A stretch of DNA of 64,000 nucleotides from Gilliamella apis (lineage in GTDB: Bacteria > Pseudomonadota > Gammaproteobacteria > Enterobacterales > Orbaceae). The DNA is taken from contig NZ_CP132381.1 of assembly GCF_030758615.1 (NCBI RefSeq), positions 682,001 to 746,000 of the forward strand, in the 5' to 3' direction. Positions 46,825 to 57,215 of the stretch are shown here, in pieces. Position numbers and translations under genes: made by a program. How positions within the stretch are numbered: the stretch's first letter is position 1; each line of letters starts with the position of its first letter. The notes beneath the pieces are model-generated. The model had not been told where the DNA came from, made no database searches, and saw only the letters and a list, made by a program, of their open reading frames with translations.

Positions 46825-46852
46825 ATTATACTCTTTCTAGCAAAAAGTGCAA
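46825..46852 (-). promoter_or_regulatory. Sigma-70 promoter of rpsP operon
   Basis: On the minus strand TTGCAC and TATAAT are separated by 16 bases. Transcription would begin about 60 bases before rpsP. Confidence 0.8.
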
Positions 46853-47033
46853 TGATTGATTGAGTGTGAAAAAGCGTGGTGGATTTGGTTATTGGCAAGT
46901 TTTGTTATGAATGAATATAAATTAATCTTTTAACCAATTTATATTATAGATAATAAGCTTAAGTTATGTTGGCTAATTAGCTGAATTATAATATTGCGAT
47001 AGTTAGCCTTTTAAATAGCTGTGTGCCCAATAA

Positions 47034-47402
47034 TTAAGGCTTTTTACGCCTAAATGCGCGAATTAACACATCAAAAAAACCTAATGATTTAACCATTCTC
47101 TGACTATCAACATATACTCGGATAGCTCTTAATACTTGTTTGGGATCTTTAGATGCAAATGCAAATGTACCATCTTTTTTGGTTTGTATAGAGTAACGTG
47201 ATATCCATCTTCCTTTAAAAAATACCGATGCGATGACATAATCGACTTCTTCCCAAGGTATTTGAATATATTTGCGAGGATCTCGCTGATGATAAAATTC
47301 GAACGCTTTATCGCCAATCATAATATGACCGTATTCTGAAAGTCCTGAAAAAGCTGTCGCTTTTACTGTTAAATCTATTTTGCTATTTAATGACTGAACC
47401 AT
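47034..47402 (-). CDS. DUF956 (ManO-type) protein of the mannose PTS operon
   Basis: 122-residue cytoplasmic protein. KATAFSGLSEYGHIMIGDKAFEFY and the segment IQIPWEEVDYVIASVFFKGRWISRY belong to DUF956, a family found almost always beside mannose-family PTS genes, mostly in Firmicutes. Its function is not established, and a role in regulating the transporter has been proposed. It is last in the operon, 150 bases after manZ with an intervening hairpin. Confidence 0.85.
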   Translation of the reverse strand: MVQSLNSKIDLTVKATAFSGLSEYGHIMIGDKAFEFYHQRDPRKYIQIPWEEVDYVIASVFFKGRWISRYSIQTKKDGTFAFASKDPKQVLRAIRVYVDSQRMVKSLGFFDVLIRAFRRKKP

Positions 47403-47444
47403 TTAGTTGTTTGTATCCCTTATGCAAATTTGAGTTACTCATTA

Positions 47445-47476
47445 CACCCTTTTTCGATTATTTTGAAAAAAGGGTG
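47445..47476 (-). other. Hairpin between manZ and the DUF956 gene
   Basis: Ten-base-pair stem CACCCTTTTT / AAAAAGGGTG with a 12-base loop. It can form in the transcript just upstream of the DUF956 gene, so it may lower expression of that gene or shield the manXYZ message. A copy of the GTTTGAGGAAAG repeat adjoins it at 47483. Confidence 0.55.
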
Positions 47477-47552
47477 ATTAATGTTTGAGGAAAGCGACAA
47501 TTTTTGCTTTAAAAAGTACTCTCCTCAATTTTTTTAGTCAAAACGATTATTT

Positions 47553-48464
47553 TTATAAAAGACCGACAACGTGACCCAAAATACCGACTAAAAATAGTCC
47601 AAGAATAATTAAAATTGGCGATACTTTTTTACGAAGTAACCACATACATAAGAAAGTTAATAATAATGGCACCAGTCCAGGTATTAACTGATCTAAGTTA
47701 TTTTGTAAGGTGGTGACTTTTTCTTGGTTAAGCGCCAATCCACTTTGCATTTGAATCAATGCTTGGTGAATACCTTCGGCACCAGCTGGAAGGGAATTCC
47801 AATCGATAAATGCACCATTATCTAATTTAACCGTTGATACAATTGGTTGGAATTTTATTGAAACCCATCTTTGCACTAATGCTGCTAGTACAAACATCCC
47901 CAAGATAGATGCACCTTTGGTGATTTTTTGTAGCAAACCACCACCTAAATTATCGGTAATTTTTGAACCAGTACGGTACCCGAATTCCTGGGTAAACCAC
48001 ATAAAGCTCCCACGAATAATATTCCAAAATAAGAAGAATAAAATTGGTCCTAAAATGTTACCGCTTAGGGCGAGTGATGCACCAAGTGCGCCTAGCATTG
48101 GACGAACAGTAAACCAGAACACAGGATCACCTACACCGGCTAAAGGTCCCATCATTCCCACTTTTACCCCTTGAATTGCAACATCATCAACTGGTGCACC
48201 ATTAGCTCGTTCTTCTTCTAAGGCTAGAGTTACACCTAGTACTGGTGATGCTAAATAAGGGTGAGTATTAAAAAATTCTAAATGGCGTTTCAAAGCCGCT
48301 GAACGGTCTTCTTTTGTAGTATATAATTTTTTGATAGCGGGAATCATTGAATAGGCCCAACCACCATTTTGCATACGTTCATAATTCCAAAAACCTTGGA
48401 GGAAAGTTGAACGCCAAGCTACCGCTAAACGGTCTTTTTTGCTTAATTGAATTCGATCTGTCAT
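47553..48464 (-). CDS. manZ: Mannose-family PTS EIID
   Basis: 303-residue membrane subunit specific to mannose-family PTS. N-terminal LAVAWRSTFLQGFWNYERMQNGGWAYSM and MMGPLAGVGDPVFWFTVRP are diagnostic, and a hydrophobic helix closes the C-terminus. The start is ATG 48464 with CTTGGAGAAG upstream. An in-frame start at 48491 would overlap manY. Confidence 0.94.
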   Translation of the reverse strand: MTDRIQLSKKDRLAVAWRSTFLQGFWNYERMQNGGWAYSMIPAIKKLYTTKEDRSAALKRHLEFFNTHPYLASPVLGVTLALEEERANGAPVDDVAIQGVKVGMMGPLAGVGDPVFWFTVRPMLGALGASLALSGNILGPILFFLFWNIIRGSFMWFTQEFGYRTGSKITDNLGGGLLQKITKGASILGMFVLAALVQRWVSIKFQPIVSTVKLDNGAFIDWNSLPAGAEGIHQALIQMQSGLALNQEKVTTLQNNLDQLIPGLVPLLLTFLCMWLLRKKVSPILIILGLFLVGILGHVVGLL

Positions 48465-48480
48465 GTTCTTCTCCAAGTTC

Positions 48481-49281
48481 CTAGTAATCATTCAAAATAT
48501 CATCAAGTGGATCGCCTTTACTTCCACCGCTTGATGAATTACCACGTTCAGAAAGGTTTATATAAATCAGTGCTAAAGCGATACCTAAGGCACCGAGTGC
48601 AATCAACGTTAATTGTGATATTGCTGCAACCACAAAACCGATAATGAAAAATGGCCAAACTTCGCGGTTTGCCATCATATTGATTACCATGGCATAACCA
48701 ACGGCAACAACCATTCCACCACCAATAGCCATACCAGTTGTTAACCATTCAGGCATTGCGTTTAATGCTTCTTTGACGGCTTCAGCAGGAATAAATAATA
48801 GTGCAGCAGCTGGAATAGCAATACGTAGACCTTGTAAACAAACACCTAACATTTGTAGCCATTCTATTTTGCGAATATTACCTTCTTCAGCTGCGGCATC
48901 CATTAAGTGTACTAAAGGTACGGCAATCGTTCGCACAATCATAGTTAAAAATAGGCCGGCAACAGCAAGCGGAATGGCAACGGCAATCGCAGTTGATACA
49001 CCTGCAACACCTTGACCACCAAGCACTAAGATAATTGATGAAGCGACAGCAGCAAGAGCGGCATCAGGTGCTACAGCGGCACCAATATTTGCCCAACCTA
49101 ATGCAATCATCTGTAATGATCCACCTAGTACGACACCAGCTTCTAGATTACCTGTTACCAGACCAATTAAGGAACAAGCAACCAATGGTTGGTGGAATTG
49201 GAATTGATCCAAAATACCTTCCATCCCGGCTAAAAAAGCAATAACTATCACTAGAATGATAGCAACAATTGATAAAGTCAT
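48481..49281 (-). CDS. manY: Mannose-family PTS EIIC
   Basis: 266-residue membrane channel subunit (QFQFHQPLVACSLIGLVTGN, LGGSLQMIALGWANIGAAVAPD). It works with EIID to pass mannose, glucose, glucosamine or related sugars. The C-terminus carries a Ser/Gly linker (NSSSGGSKGD). Between manX (21 bases) and manZ (16 bases). Confidence 0.95.
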   Translation of the reverse strand: MTLSIVAIILVIVIAFLAGMEGILDQFQFHQPLVACSLIGLVTGNLEAGVVLGGSLQMIALGWANIGAAVAPDAALAAVASSIILVLGGQGVAGVSTAIAVAIPLAVAGLFLTMIVRTIAVPLVHLMDAAAEEGNIRKIEWLQMLGVCLQGLRIAIPAAALLFIPAEAVKEALNAMPEWLTTGMAIGGGMVVAVGYAMVINMMANREVWPFFIIGFVVAAISQLTLIALGALGIALALIYINLSERGNSSSGGSKGDPLDDILNDY

Positions 49282-49302
49282 AATAATAACCCCTTAATTA
49301 AA

Positions 49303-50274
49303 CTATTTTTGTTCAGCTAATTCTTGTTTCGCTTTTTTTAATAATTCATTCATATTATCGTTTGAATCATTAGGCACTTTGCGAACGTCAAATTTCACAT
49401 TTTTCGCTTTCAATTTTTCGAATGCATCAACATCTTCAGCGCTCATTGATAACACTTTATTGACCATTACTTTGCCAACTGAATGTGCCATTGAACCCAC
49501 ATTTAATGTTTCAATATCGACACCACCGTCTAAAGCACGCAGTACATCTTCAGGGTTTTCGAACAGTAATAAGGCTTTGGTATTGCCAAAACGCGGATCA
49601 TGGGCAACTTGAATAATCTTTTTAATTGGCACGACATTGGCTTTAACTTCAGGAGGAGCCGCCTCTTCAATTAGTTTTTTCCGTAATTCATCTTTGGCTA
49701 CTGAATCGGAAACCACGATAATACGATTAGGATTTGTGGCTTTAGTCCAAGACGTCGCCACCTGACCATGTAATAAGCGCGAATCAACACGAGCTAATAC
49801 TATTTTCAACTTACCATCACCTAACACGGTACCTTCTGGGATAGTATTTGATTGTTGGTTGTTTACTTGTGGTTTAGCCGCAATTTCAACAGTTGTTCGA
49901 ATTCCTTCCTGAGCTGACTCTATAATTGCTGTAGCCACTTGTTTGGCACTATCCATGGATAAACGTGATGAATAGGCTTCGATTAGCATAGGAAGATTCA
50001 AACCAGCAACGATAGCCCAATTAGGGTGTTCGCCACAAAGTGTATTGGCTTGATTAAATGGCGTTCCACCCCATAAATCAACTAAAAACAGTACTTCATT
50101 TTGGTTATCGAAAGTAGCTATTGCTGCTAGCATCCGTTCTTTTAAACTTTCAGGACTATCACTTGGGTGCAAGGTAACGGCTTTAACGTTTTCTTGCTCG
50201 CCAAATATCATCGTCCCTGATTGTAAAATACCTTCAGCAAACTCACCATGAGTTGCTAGGATAATTCCAACCAT
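49303..50274 (-). CDS. manX: Mannose-family PTS EIIAB
   Basis: 323-residue cytoplasmic fusion. The IIA domain (1-130) has the phosphorylated His9 in ATHGEFAEG. A Gln/Asn/Pro linker at about 134-150 connects to the IIB domain, with phosphorylated His169 in VDSRLLHGQVATSW. This fused form is as in E. coli ManX. GGAGG lies upstream of ATG 50274. First gene of the manXYZ-DUF956 operon. Confidence 0.95.
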   Translation of the reverse strand: MVGIILATHGEFAEGILQSGTMIFGEQENVKAVTLHPSDSPESLKERMLAAIATFDNQNEVLFLVDLWGGTPFNQANTLCGEHPNWAIVAGLNLPMLIEAYSSRLSMDSAKQVATAIIESAQEGIRTTVEIAAKPQVNNQQSNTIPEGTVLGDGKLKIVLARVDSRLLHGQVATSWTKATNPNRIIVVSDSVAKDELRKKLIEEAAPPEVKANVVPIKKIIQVAHDPRFGNTKALLLFENPEDVLRALDGGVDIETLNVGSMAHSVGKVMVNKVLSMSAEDVDAFEKLKAKNVKFDVRKVPNDSNDNMNELLKKAKQELAEQK

Positions 50275-50340
50275 AACGTACCTCCTAGGTTTTTATATTA
50301 TTGCTAATATAAAGTTAATAAAATAAAGCAAAGTGATTTT

Positions 50341-50382
50341 ATTTTAGTTAACAACATAAGTTATTACCTTGATCTGTATCAA
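50341..50382 (-). promoter_or_regulatory. FNR-type class II promoter of manXYZ
   Basis: TTGATCTGTATCAA (50369-50382) is a perfect FNR consensus, TTGAT-N4-ATCAA. The minus-strand -10 hexamer TAAAAT at 50341-50346 predicts a start at 50334, putting the FNR centre at exactly -41.5, the position of FNR-activated class II promoters. The leader would be about 60 bases. Confidence 0.75.
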
Positions 50383-50485
50383 AGATTAATAACAATAATT
50401 GTTAACTGATTAAATAATCTTCATTTAACTAACATATAAAAATTATGTCATGCTTTCTAAGACTACTGCTCAATAAGAGAATAAA

Positions 50486-51397
50486 TTAGATATTATTTTG
50501 TACTAATGTTTTACGAATGAAACCATTATTTTGTTCGAGTTTTGTTTTGGCTTGCTGAGCGGTTAGTCCGGCAAGAATCATTAAAATAGCTGTTTTACAA
50601 TGTTGATTACATTGATTTAACGTTGTTATAGCTATATCTCGGTTGCAATCGGTGGCTTGCATAACAATTGATATTTGTCGTTCAACAAGCTTAGCATTAG
50701 TGGCTTCAACATCAACCATTAAATTACCATAAACTTTGCCGATTTTTATCATACTGGCTGTTGTTAACATATTGAGGATCATCTTTTGTGCAGTGCCTGC
50801 TTTCATTCTTGATGAACCGGTAATGACTTCGGCTCCGACAATAGGAGTAATAGCAATATTAGCCAAATTAATCATAGGTGCATTAGGGTTGCAACATAAA
50901 CTTACCACTGTAGCGCCAAGTGATTTTGCATATTGCATGCCGCCAATAACATAAGGTGTGCGCCCACTAGCAGCGATACCAACTAAAATATCTTTAGCAC
51001 TAAAATTAATACGTTTTAGATCATTAATTGCTAATTGGGGTGAATCTTCTGCATTTTCGACAGCTTTAAATATGGCAGGTTTACCGCCAGCAATTAGGCC
51101 AATGACTTGTTCTGGCAGTGTTCCATAAGTGGGTGGGCATTCGCTAGCATCTAAAATACCTAATCTCCCCGAGGTCCCAGCTCCAAGGTAGATTAAACGG
51201 CCATGATTTAGGAATGCATTGCTGATTGCATCCACGGCATTAGCGATGTAGGTAAGTTGTTTTTCGACTGCGAGTGCCACTTGTTTATCTTCATTATTGA
51301 TAATTTGCAGAATTTCAATTGTGGATGCGCAGTCAATATTTTCGCTCGCATTGTTGCGATTTTCGGTGACCATAGCAGATAAATTAATGTTTGGCAT
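50486..51397 (-). CDS. murQ: N-acetylmuramic acid 6-phosphate etherase
   Basis: 303-residue SIS-domain lyase that splits MurNAc-6-phosphate into GlcNAc-6-phosphate and D-lactate in cell-wall recycling. [28 protein letters not shown] and [29 protein letters not shown] sequence are diagnostic. It overlaps the lplT end by 14 bases, so it is third in an aas-lplT-murQ transcript. No murP transporter, murR or anmK is seen here. Confidence 0.95.
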   Translation of the reverse strand: MPNINLSAMVTENRNNASENIDCASTIEILQIINNEDKQVALAVEKQLTYIANAVDAISNAFLNHGRLIYLGAGTSGRLGILDASECPPTYGTLPEQVIGLIAGGKPAIFKAVENAEDSPQLAINDLKRINFSAKDILVGIAASGRTPYVIGGMQYAKSLGATVVSLCCNPNAPMINLANIAITPIVGAEVITGSSRMKAGTAQKMILNMLTTASMIKIGKVYGNLMVDVEATNAKLVERQISIVMQATDCNRDIAITTLNQCNQHCKTAILMILAGLTAQQAKTKLEQNNGFIRKTLVQNNI

Positions 51398-52571
51398 GTG
51401 ATTTTAACCCTAACCATACAAAAGCAATAAGAATAGCAAATAGCATACCAAAACCGACGCCAATTGTAATGACTGATAATCCACAAGCGACAGCTAAGGT
51501 ATAAGCACTTAACATAATCATCATTGCGCTATACTCGCTTAAGTTCTGTATTGAAATAACACTTCCGGCACCGACAAGCTCTTTACCAATTTTTTGAATT
51601 AGTGCATTTAATGGCACTAAAAAATAACCGCCTAATGCACCAATCACAACTAATAATATATAAGAGCTAATCATATTACTTTGTAACGTGAATGCGATGA
51701 CGGCAAATCCCATTAATATCCCAGCTGGAATACAACGTAATGTATTCGAAATTGAAACCAAAGCACTAGCCAATGCCGCACCAATAACAATACCTATTGC
51801 TACAACAGCATTTAGATTCGTTGGAGTTGAATTGTCGGTAATACCTAAAACAATTGGTACCCAGCTGATTAATAAGAAACGCAGAGTAATGCCTGCCCCC
51901 CAAAATAGACTGGTACCAAGTAAAGTATAAAGGGCTTGTTTATTATTGAAGATGATTTTGATGGTTTTAGCGAAATCTTTTATCATACTTATCAACTTCC
52001 ACTCAATATCTTGTCGAGCAGCAGGTAATTTGGGAATAAAAATATTTGCTATTACCGCTAGTCCATACATAACAACACAAGTAAGCAACGCTAAAGTAAT
52101 ATCTAAATCAGCAATATGGCCACCGGCAAGTGAACCAAGCAAAATAGCTGCAATGGTTGACGCTTCTATTAAGCCATTCGCTTTAACTAAATTATCGCCG
52201 GAAGTGAGTTCTCCTAAAATACCATATTTTGCTGGTGAGTAACCGGCTGCGCCAACACCGACTAAAAAATAGCCTAAAAATGGATTGATATTTAAGCAGA
52301 TAATCGCTGCACCTAATAATTTAACCCCATTTGCAATCATCATCGCTTTGCCTTTCGACATACTGTCAGCAAATTGACCAACAAAAGGAGAAAGAAGGAT
52401 AAAAGGAATTACAAAACCGATTTGCAATGCTGATTGGCTCCATTCTGGATAATGGAGCTGCTTAATAAAAGCAAGAATAGCAAAAAAAATTGCATTGTCA
52501 GCAAAGGCTGAAAAAAACTGAGCTAGCATGGTCGCTGCCATGCCAACTGATAACAATGGTTGTTTAGACAT
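51384..52571 (-). CDS. lplT: Lysophospholipid transporter
   Basis: 395-residue major-facilitator protein with about twelve membrane segments that flips lysophospholipids to the inner leaflet for Aas. The N-terminus [30 protein letters not shown] is characteristic. 15 bases after aas, and overlapping murQ. Confidence 0.93.
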   Translation of the reverse strand: MSKQPLLSVGMAATMLAQFFSAFADNAIFFAILAFIKQLHYPEWSQSALQIGFVIPFILLSPFVGQFADSMSKGKAMMIANGVKLLGAAIICLNINPFLGYFLVGVGAAGYSPAKYGILGELTSGDNLVKANGLIEASTIAAILLGSLAGGHIADLDITLALLTCVVMYGLAVIANIFIPKLPAARQDIEWKLISMIKDFAKTIKIIFNNKQALYTLLGTSLFWGAGITLRFLLISWVPIVLGITDNSTPTNLNAVVAIGIVIGAALASALVSISNTLRCIPAGILMGFAVIAFTLQSNMISSYILLVVIGALGGYFLVPLNALIQKIGKELVGAGSVISIQNLSEYSAMMIMLSAYTLAVACGLSVITIGVGFGMLFAILIAFVWLGLKSHAKH

Positions 52572-52586
52572 ATCGAATCCTTGCTG

Positions 52587-54734
52587 TTATTGATTCTCAT
52601 CGGCCATTTTGCGTAAGGTAATAAAATCGATTTTACCTGTACCCAATAATGGTAACTCTTTAACAACACGAATATCTCGAGGGATCGCTAATGCAGGGAT
52701 ACCTAAATCCTGCGCAGCCTGATTCAGCTGTTCCCTAGTTAATTTAGTCGAGGTAGTAAATAGCACAATAGCTTCTCCTTTGGCTGCATCGGCTTTTACT
52801 GTTGCACCATGCATGGCATCAACATCGACCTTTTTAGCTAAAGCTTCAACATTTTCAAGTGAGACCATTTCGCCAGCAATTTTTGCGAAGCGTTTTAATC
52901 GTCCTTTGATAGTTAAAAACTCATCTTTATCAATCGCAACGATATCACCGGTATCATACCAACCTTTATCCACATTACCGTTTTCATCAATAGCAACTGG
53001 CTCTTCAAGTATCCCCGGTTTCTCAACACGTAAGTAACCCTTCATTACGTTAGGTCCTTTAAGTTGTAGCTCTCCGCCATTGCTAATGCCTGGAACGGGT
53101 ATTAATCTTGATTCCATTCCCGGTAATAAACGACCAACAGTACCAGCTTTAAATGCCATCGGCACATTAAGAGCAACAACGGGTGCACATTCGGTTACAC
53201 CATAACCTTCTAAGATTCGAATACCGTATTTATCTTTCCATTGTTCACGCACCGCATCAGAAAGTTTTTCAGCACCAGCAACTACGTAGCGTAAACGCAT
53301 AAAATCGTATGGATGTGCATAACGGGCGTAGTTGGCTAAAAATGTTGGTGTTCCGAATAACACCGTACAGTTTTGGTCATAAATGATTTCCGGTACCATA
53401 CGATAATGTAATGGATTTGGATATAAAAACGTACGACTGCCAGAGAACAACGGTAAAAATAAGCCTGCAGTAATGCCAAAAGCGTGGAAAAGGGGTAACG
53501 CTGACATAAAACGGTCTGCAGGCGTTGGATCGATAACAGTACGAATTTGTTCGACATTAGCCAATAAACTGCCATGGCTATGGACGACCCCTTTCGGATT
53601 ACCTTCTGAGCCTGAAGTAAATAGAACTAAAGCCTCGTCTTGACTTGATTGTCGTCGTTTAACTAATCGAGGAATGTATTGATGAACGGCAACGTATAGT
53701 TTATCAAAAAAGTTCAAACTGCTACGCAAATCTTCAAGGAAATACCAATTTACATCGTTAATTTCTTCTAATAGGTAATCAAGCTTCCCTTTTTTAATAA
53801 ATTTACGTGAAGTAATAATGGTTTTTATTTCAGCAGCAGTAACTGCACAGGTTAATCCTTTCGTACCTGCCGTGTAGTTGAGCATTGCGGGAATACGATT
53901 TTTAACTGATAAACCAAAAATAGTGGCAACAGTAATTGTTGCATTGGGTAGTAATAGGCCAACTCGTTCTTTCGGTTTGGTAATTTTAGAAATAATACAA
54001 CTTACACCGATGATCTGCTTAAGTAAGTTTCGATAGGAGGCTTCATGAGTGGTAGGGTCTTGAACCATTCGTGATTTTACGCCATAACGAACTTGAGCTT
54101 CAAGTAGCGCCTCAAAAAGGGTTAATTTAGGGCGACTTGCCATTCTGGCATTCATCATAATTTGATGTAATTTTTCACCAGCAATATATCTTCGATCACT
54201 TGCTTTTGCTGCGTCAGGCATTGGGATTGATTTTGGTTCCAATACATGAATAGTAATTTTTGGAAATAGACGACGTTTAAATAAGCCTTTTAAGCGACTG
54301 GTTAAGGTAAATTCGGCACCTTCTATCCAAACAGGTACAATGGTCGCCTGAGAACGTGCTGCAACAAATGCCGCACCGTCATAAATCTTCATTAATGATC
54401 CGGTTATGGTAATTCGACCTTCCGGGAAAATAACAATTGGTCGGCCTTTTTCAATTTCACGGACCAATTTTTTTATTGCCATAGGACTTAATGGATCCAT
54501 TGGCACAAAATCGACATAGCGTTTGGCTAAACGAACTAGCCAGTGATTAATATATCCTGCGTAGATAGCAAATACTGGTTTTACTGGTAAAAATACGCCG
54601 ATTAAAACGCCATCTAGAAAGGAAACATGATTAGGAGTGATAAGAAGTCTGTCTTGTTTTAGGTTATCAAGATTACCTTGAATCTTGACATGGAATAAAA
54701 TCTTTAAAAAAAATTTTAATATTTTAAATAACAT
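52587..54734 (-). CDS. aas: Acyl-ACP synthetase / 2-acylglycerophosphoethanolamine acyltransferase
   Basis: 715-residue bifunctional inner-membrane protein that re-acylates lyso-PE. The N-terminal acyltransferase shows NHVSFLDG (catalytic H-x4-D) and FPEGR. The C-terminal AMP-binding synthetase shows [17 protein letters not shown] and WYDTGDIV. The start is placed at ATG 54734, where MLFKILKFF aligns with the family N-terminus. A start at 54815 would add 27 residues of atypical sequence. First gene of aas-lplT-murQ. Confidence 0.94.
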   Translation of the reverse strand: MLFKILKFFLKILFHVKIQGNLDNLKQDRLLITPNHVSFLDGVLIGVFLPVKPVFAIYAGYINHWLVRLAKRYVDFVPMDPLSPMAIKKLVREIEKGRPIVIFPEGRITITGSLMKIYDGAAFVAARSQATIVPVWIEGAEFTLTSRLKGLFKRRLFPKITIHVLEPKSIPMPDAAKASDRRYIAGEKLHQIMMNARMASRPKLTLFEALLEAQVRYGVKSRMVQDPTTHEASYRNLLKQIIGVSCIISKITKPKERVGLLLPNATITVATIFGLSVKNRIPAMLNYTAGTKGLTCAVTAAEIKTIITSRKFIKKGKLDYLLEEINDVNWYFLEDLRSSLNFFDKLYVAVHQYIPRLVKRRQSSQDEALVLFTSGSEGNPKGVVHSHGSLLANVEQIRTVIDPTPADRFMSALPLFHAFGITAGLFLPLFSGSRTFLYPNPLHYRMVPEIIYDQNCTVLFGTPTFLANYARYAHPYDFMRLRYVVAGAEKLSDAVREQWKDKYGIRILEGYGVTECAPVVALNVPMAFKAGTVGRLLPGMESRLIPVPGISNGGELQLKGPNVMKGYLRVEKPGILEEPVAIDENGNVDKGWYDTGDIVAIDKDEFLTIKGRLKRFAKIAGEMVSLENVEALAKKVDVDAMHGATVKADAAKGEAIVLFTTSTKLTREQLNQAAQDLGIPALAIPRDIRVVKELPLLGTGKIDFITLRKMADENQ

Positions 54735-54934
54735 CTGATTTCTCAATTTCCGTGCAAAATTGCACTCTGTCATAATAGTGAAAATTATTGCAATATACAA
54801 GAAGCTAAATTTCAATTGAATTTAATTGATATTAAACAATTTGTTATGCGAATTCTTTCAGTTTGAAATATTAATTAATAGACAATAAAGAGTAAAAAAG
54901 TAAAATAAAAGTTAAATAACAGTAAGGAATGAAA

Positions 54935-55909
54935 ATGTTAATTTTAACAGCTCAAGATATCCAACAATTTTATACCATGAAAGATGCTGTAGCAGCAGAT
55001 AAACAAGCATTAAAAATTTATACTAAGGGTAATAGTGAAGTGCCTTTACGTATCAACTTTGATATGCAAAAAGGACAATGCCTAGTTATGCCAGCTCATA
55101 TTAAAGAAAACGATGTTGTTGGTTTAAAGATTGTCTCGGTTTTTCCTGATAATCCTAAATTGGGCAAACCATCGGTTCCGGCGCAAGTGTTTATGATCGA
55201 TCCTCAAACTGGCGAAGTTTGTGCGATATTAGATGGCACGTTTGTTACGCAATTGCGAACCGGTGCGGTACAAGGTGCTGCTACCGATTTATTAGCAAAA
55301 AAGGATGCTAAACGAGCAGTATTAATTGGTACTGGAGGGCAAGCAGCGGCACAATTAGAAGCTATGTTAACGGTACGGCAGTTAACAGATGTAGCTATTT
55401 ATGGGCTTGATGCCAAAAAAGGCAAGCAATTTACCGAAGAGATGAAAAAACGATTTGGCCATTTTTCGGCTAACCTCTATTTTTCACAAAATTTGGATGA
55501 AGATATTCGCCATGCTGATATTATTACTTCAGTGACTACATCAAAAGAAGTGACTTTCAATGGTGAGCTAGTTAAACCCGGAACTCATATCAATGGTGTA
55601 GGTGCTTACACACCTGAGATGCACGAAATCCCAAGTAATATAGTGGCAAAAGCAGATCTTCGTGTACTTGATACTAAAGATGGTGTATTTGCTGAAGCTG
55701 GTGATATTATCGACCCAATTAATCAAAATTTAGTCACAAAACAAGATTTTTATGAATTGGGAGATTTAGTTATCGATCCGCAAAAATGTCGTCAAAACGA
55801 TCAGCAAATCACGTTATTTAAAACTGTGGGAACGGCAGTTTTAGATGTCTATGTCGGTTATGATATTTATCAGAAAGCTAAACAAAAGGGTATTGGAACG
55901 ACTATCTAA
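54935..55909 (+). CDS. Ornithine cyclodeaminase / mu-crystallin family protein
   Basis: 324-residue NAD(P)-dependent enzyme of the OCD family, which includes ornithine cyclodeaminase, alanine dehydrogenase and ketimine reductases. The Rossmann part reads VLIGTGGQAAAQLEAMLTVR. DGTFVTQLRTGAVQGAATDLL is the substrate-binding block with the conserved R-T-(A/G)-A pattern. GVGAYTPEMHEIPSNIVAKA follows. Start ATG 54935 is better spaced from AAGGA than the ATG at 54929. Ornithine as substrate would fit the D-ornithine cluster 11 kb away, but specificity cannot be read. Confidence 0.85.
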   Translation: MLILTAQDIQQFYTMKDAVAADKQALKIYTKGNSEVPLRINFDMQKGQCLVMPAHIKENDVVGLKIVSVFPDNPKLGKPSVPAQVFMIDPQTGEVCAILDGTFVTQLRTGAVQGAATDLLAKKDAKRAVLIGTGGQAAAQLEAMLTVRQLTDVAIYGLDAKKGKQFTEEMKKRFGHFSANLYFSQNLDEDIRHADIITSVTTSKEVTFNGELVKPGTHINGVGAYTPEMHEIPSNIVAKADLRVLDTKDGVFAEAGDIIDPINQNLVTKQDFYELGDLVIDPQKCRQNDQQITLFKTVGTAVLDVYVGYDIYQKAKQKGIGTTI

Positions 55910-55930
55910 TAATTCTTTTTAACCCCAAAT

Positions 55931-55966
55931 CACCCCTTAACCAAAAATTTGAGGAAAGGGGTTTTT
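55931..55966 (+). terminator. Terminator after the OCD-family gene
   Basis: CCCCTT..CC pairs with GG..AAGGGG and a T6 run follows, 22 bases after the stop. The right arm of the hairpin is the core of the dispersed repeat. Confidence 0.7.
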
Positions 55967-56150
55967 TAATGTCTAAAATTGGCATTAATAGTGCTTATTA
56001 TTAGTATTAACAATAAGTTAGTTCTATAAAATAAAAAATTATAGGAAAGTGTTTTTAGCGCTTAAAATTGTCGTTAATGGTATTACTTATTAACATCAAC
56101 AATAGATTAGCCATTATCAATAAAATAATGCGAGGTAAGGGCGGTTCTAA
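55951..56150 (+). repeat. Degenerate tandem repeat, unit about 91 bases
   Basis: The unit begins AGGAAAGGGG at 55952. It recurs at 56043 (AGGAAAGTGT, then TTTTTAGCGCTTAAAATTG against TTTTTAATGTCTAAAATTG) and a third start is at 56133 (AGGTAAGGGCGG). It fills the gap before gpsA and shares its core with the sites at 35475 and 47483. Confidence 0.7.
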
Positions 56151-56159
56151 GATCGAAAC

Positions 56160-57173
56160 TTAGCTTTTCAGCTCTTCTTTTTGTGAACGACCTAATAATG
56201 ACATGGCAGCCTGTTTTGGATCTTTATGTTCGTAAAGTACTTTATAGATTTGTTCAGTAATAGGCATATCGACGTGATATTTTTGTGCTAATGACCAAAC
56301 TTCTTTAGTATTTCTACAGCCTTCAACCACTTGAGCAATGATCTCTTGTGCTTCTTGAATTGATTTGTTTTGACCCAGTAAAATACCAAAACGGCGATTT
56401 CGAGATTGATTATCGGTACAGGTTAGTACCAAATCACCTAATCCTGCCATCCCCATAAAAGTGGCGGGATCGGCACCAAGTGCTTCGCCTAATCGCATCA
56501 TTTCAGCCAATCCACGAGTGATTAATGCTGTTCTGGCATTAGCACCAAAACCAAGCCCATCCGACAATCCAGCACCAATGGCGATCACATTTTTGACTGC
56601 TCCGCCAAGTTGAACTCCGATAAAATCTTTACTGCTGTAGACTCGAAACGATTTACTACAGTGGAATAAATTTTGTAGTTCTGTTAAAAATTGTTCATCA
56701 GTTGAGGCAACAGTCACTGCAGTGGGTAAACCAGATGCCACTTCTTTAGCAAATGTAGGACCAGAAATAACCGCTAATGGAATTTTGTCACCTAAAACTT
56801 CGCGTGCAACATCTTGTAATAATCGTCCAGTATCAACTTCAAGGCCTTTCGTTGCCCAAACAATTTTACTATCCTTTCTTAACAATGGTTTTATTTGTTT
56901 AAGAATACTACCAAACGCATGGCTAGGTACAACAATAAGTAAAATAGGTGCAGCAGCAACAGCAGTGGCTAAATTAGCTTCAATTTGCAGTTGCTCTGGG
57001 AAAGGGATATCAGGCAAAAACTGTCTATTTTGTCTATCATGCTGCAAAATAGCCATCTTATCTGGGTTATGTCCCCACAATAAGGTTTCATGGCCATTAC
57101 GTGCTAGTAATATTGCTAGTGAGGTTCCATAAGAACCTGCGCCAATTACAGTCACTGCAGCATCTTTACTCAT
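56160..57173 (-). CDS. gpsA: Glycerol-3-phosphate dehydrogenase [NAD(P)+]
   Basis: 337-residue cytoplasmic enzyme making sn-glycerol 3-phosphate for phospholipids from [25 protein letters not shown] is the dinucleotide site. Also [20 protein letters not shown] with the catalytic lysine in [13 protein letters not shown]. Third gene of yibN-secB-gpsA. The cysE gene that follows in E. coli is absent. Confidence 0.96.
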   Translation of the reverse strand: MSKDAAVTVIGAGSYGTSLAILLARNGHETLLWGHNPDKMAILQHDRQNRQFLPDIPFPEQLQIEANLATAVAAAPILLIVVPSHAFGSILKQIKPLLRKDSKIVWATKGLEVDTGRLLQDVAREVLGDKIPLAVISGPTFAKEVASGLPTAVTVASTDEQFLTELQNLFHCSKSFRVYSSKDFIGVQLGGAVKNVIAIGAGLSDGLGFGANARTALITRGLAEMMRLGEALGADPATFMGMAGLGDLVLTCTDNQSRNRRFGILLGQNKSIQEAQEIIAQVVEGCRNTKEVWSLAQKYHVDMPITEQIYKVLYEHKDPKQAAMSLLGRSQKEELKS

Positions 57174-57215
57174 ATATAATCCAATAGACTTTATTAATTA
57201 ACTTAACAATTACGA

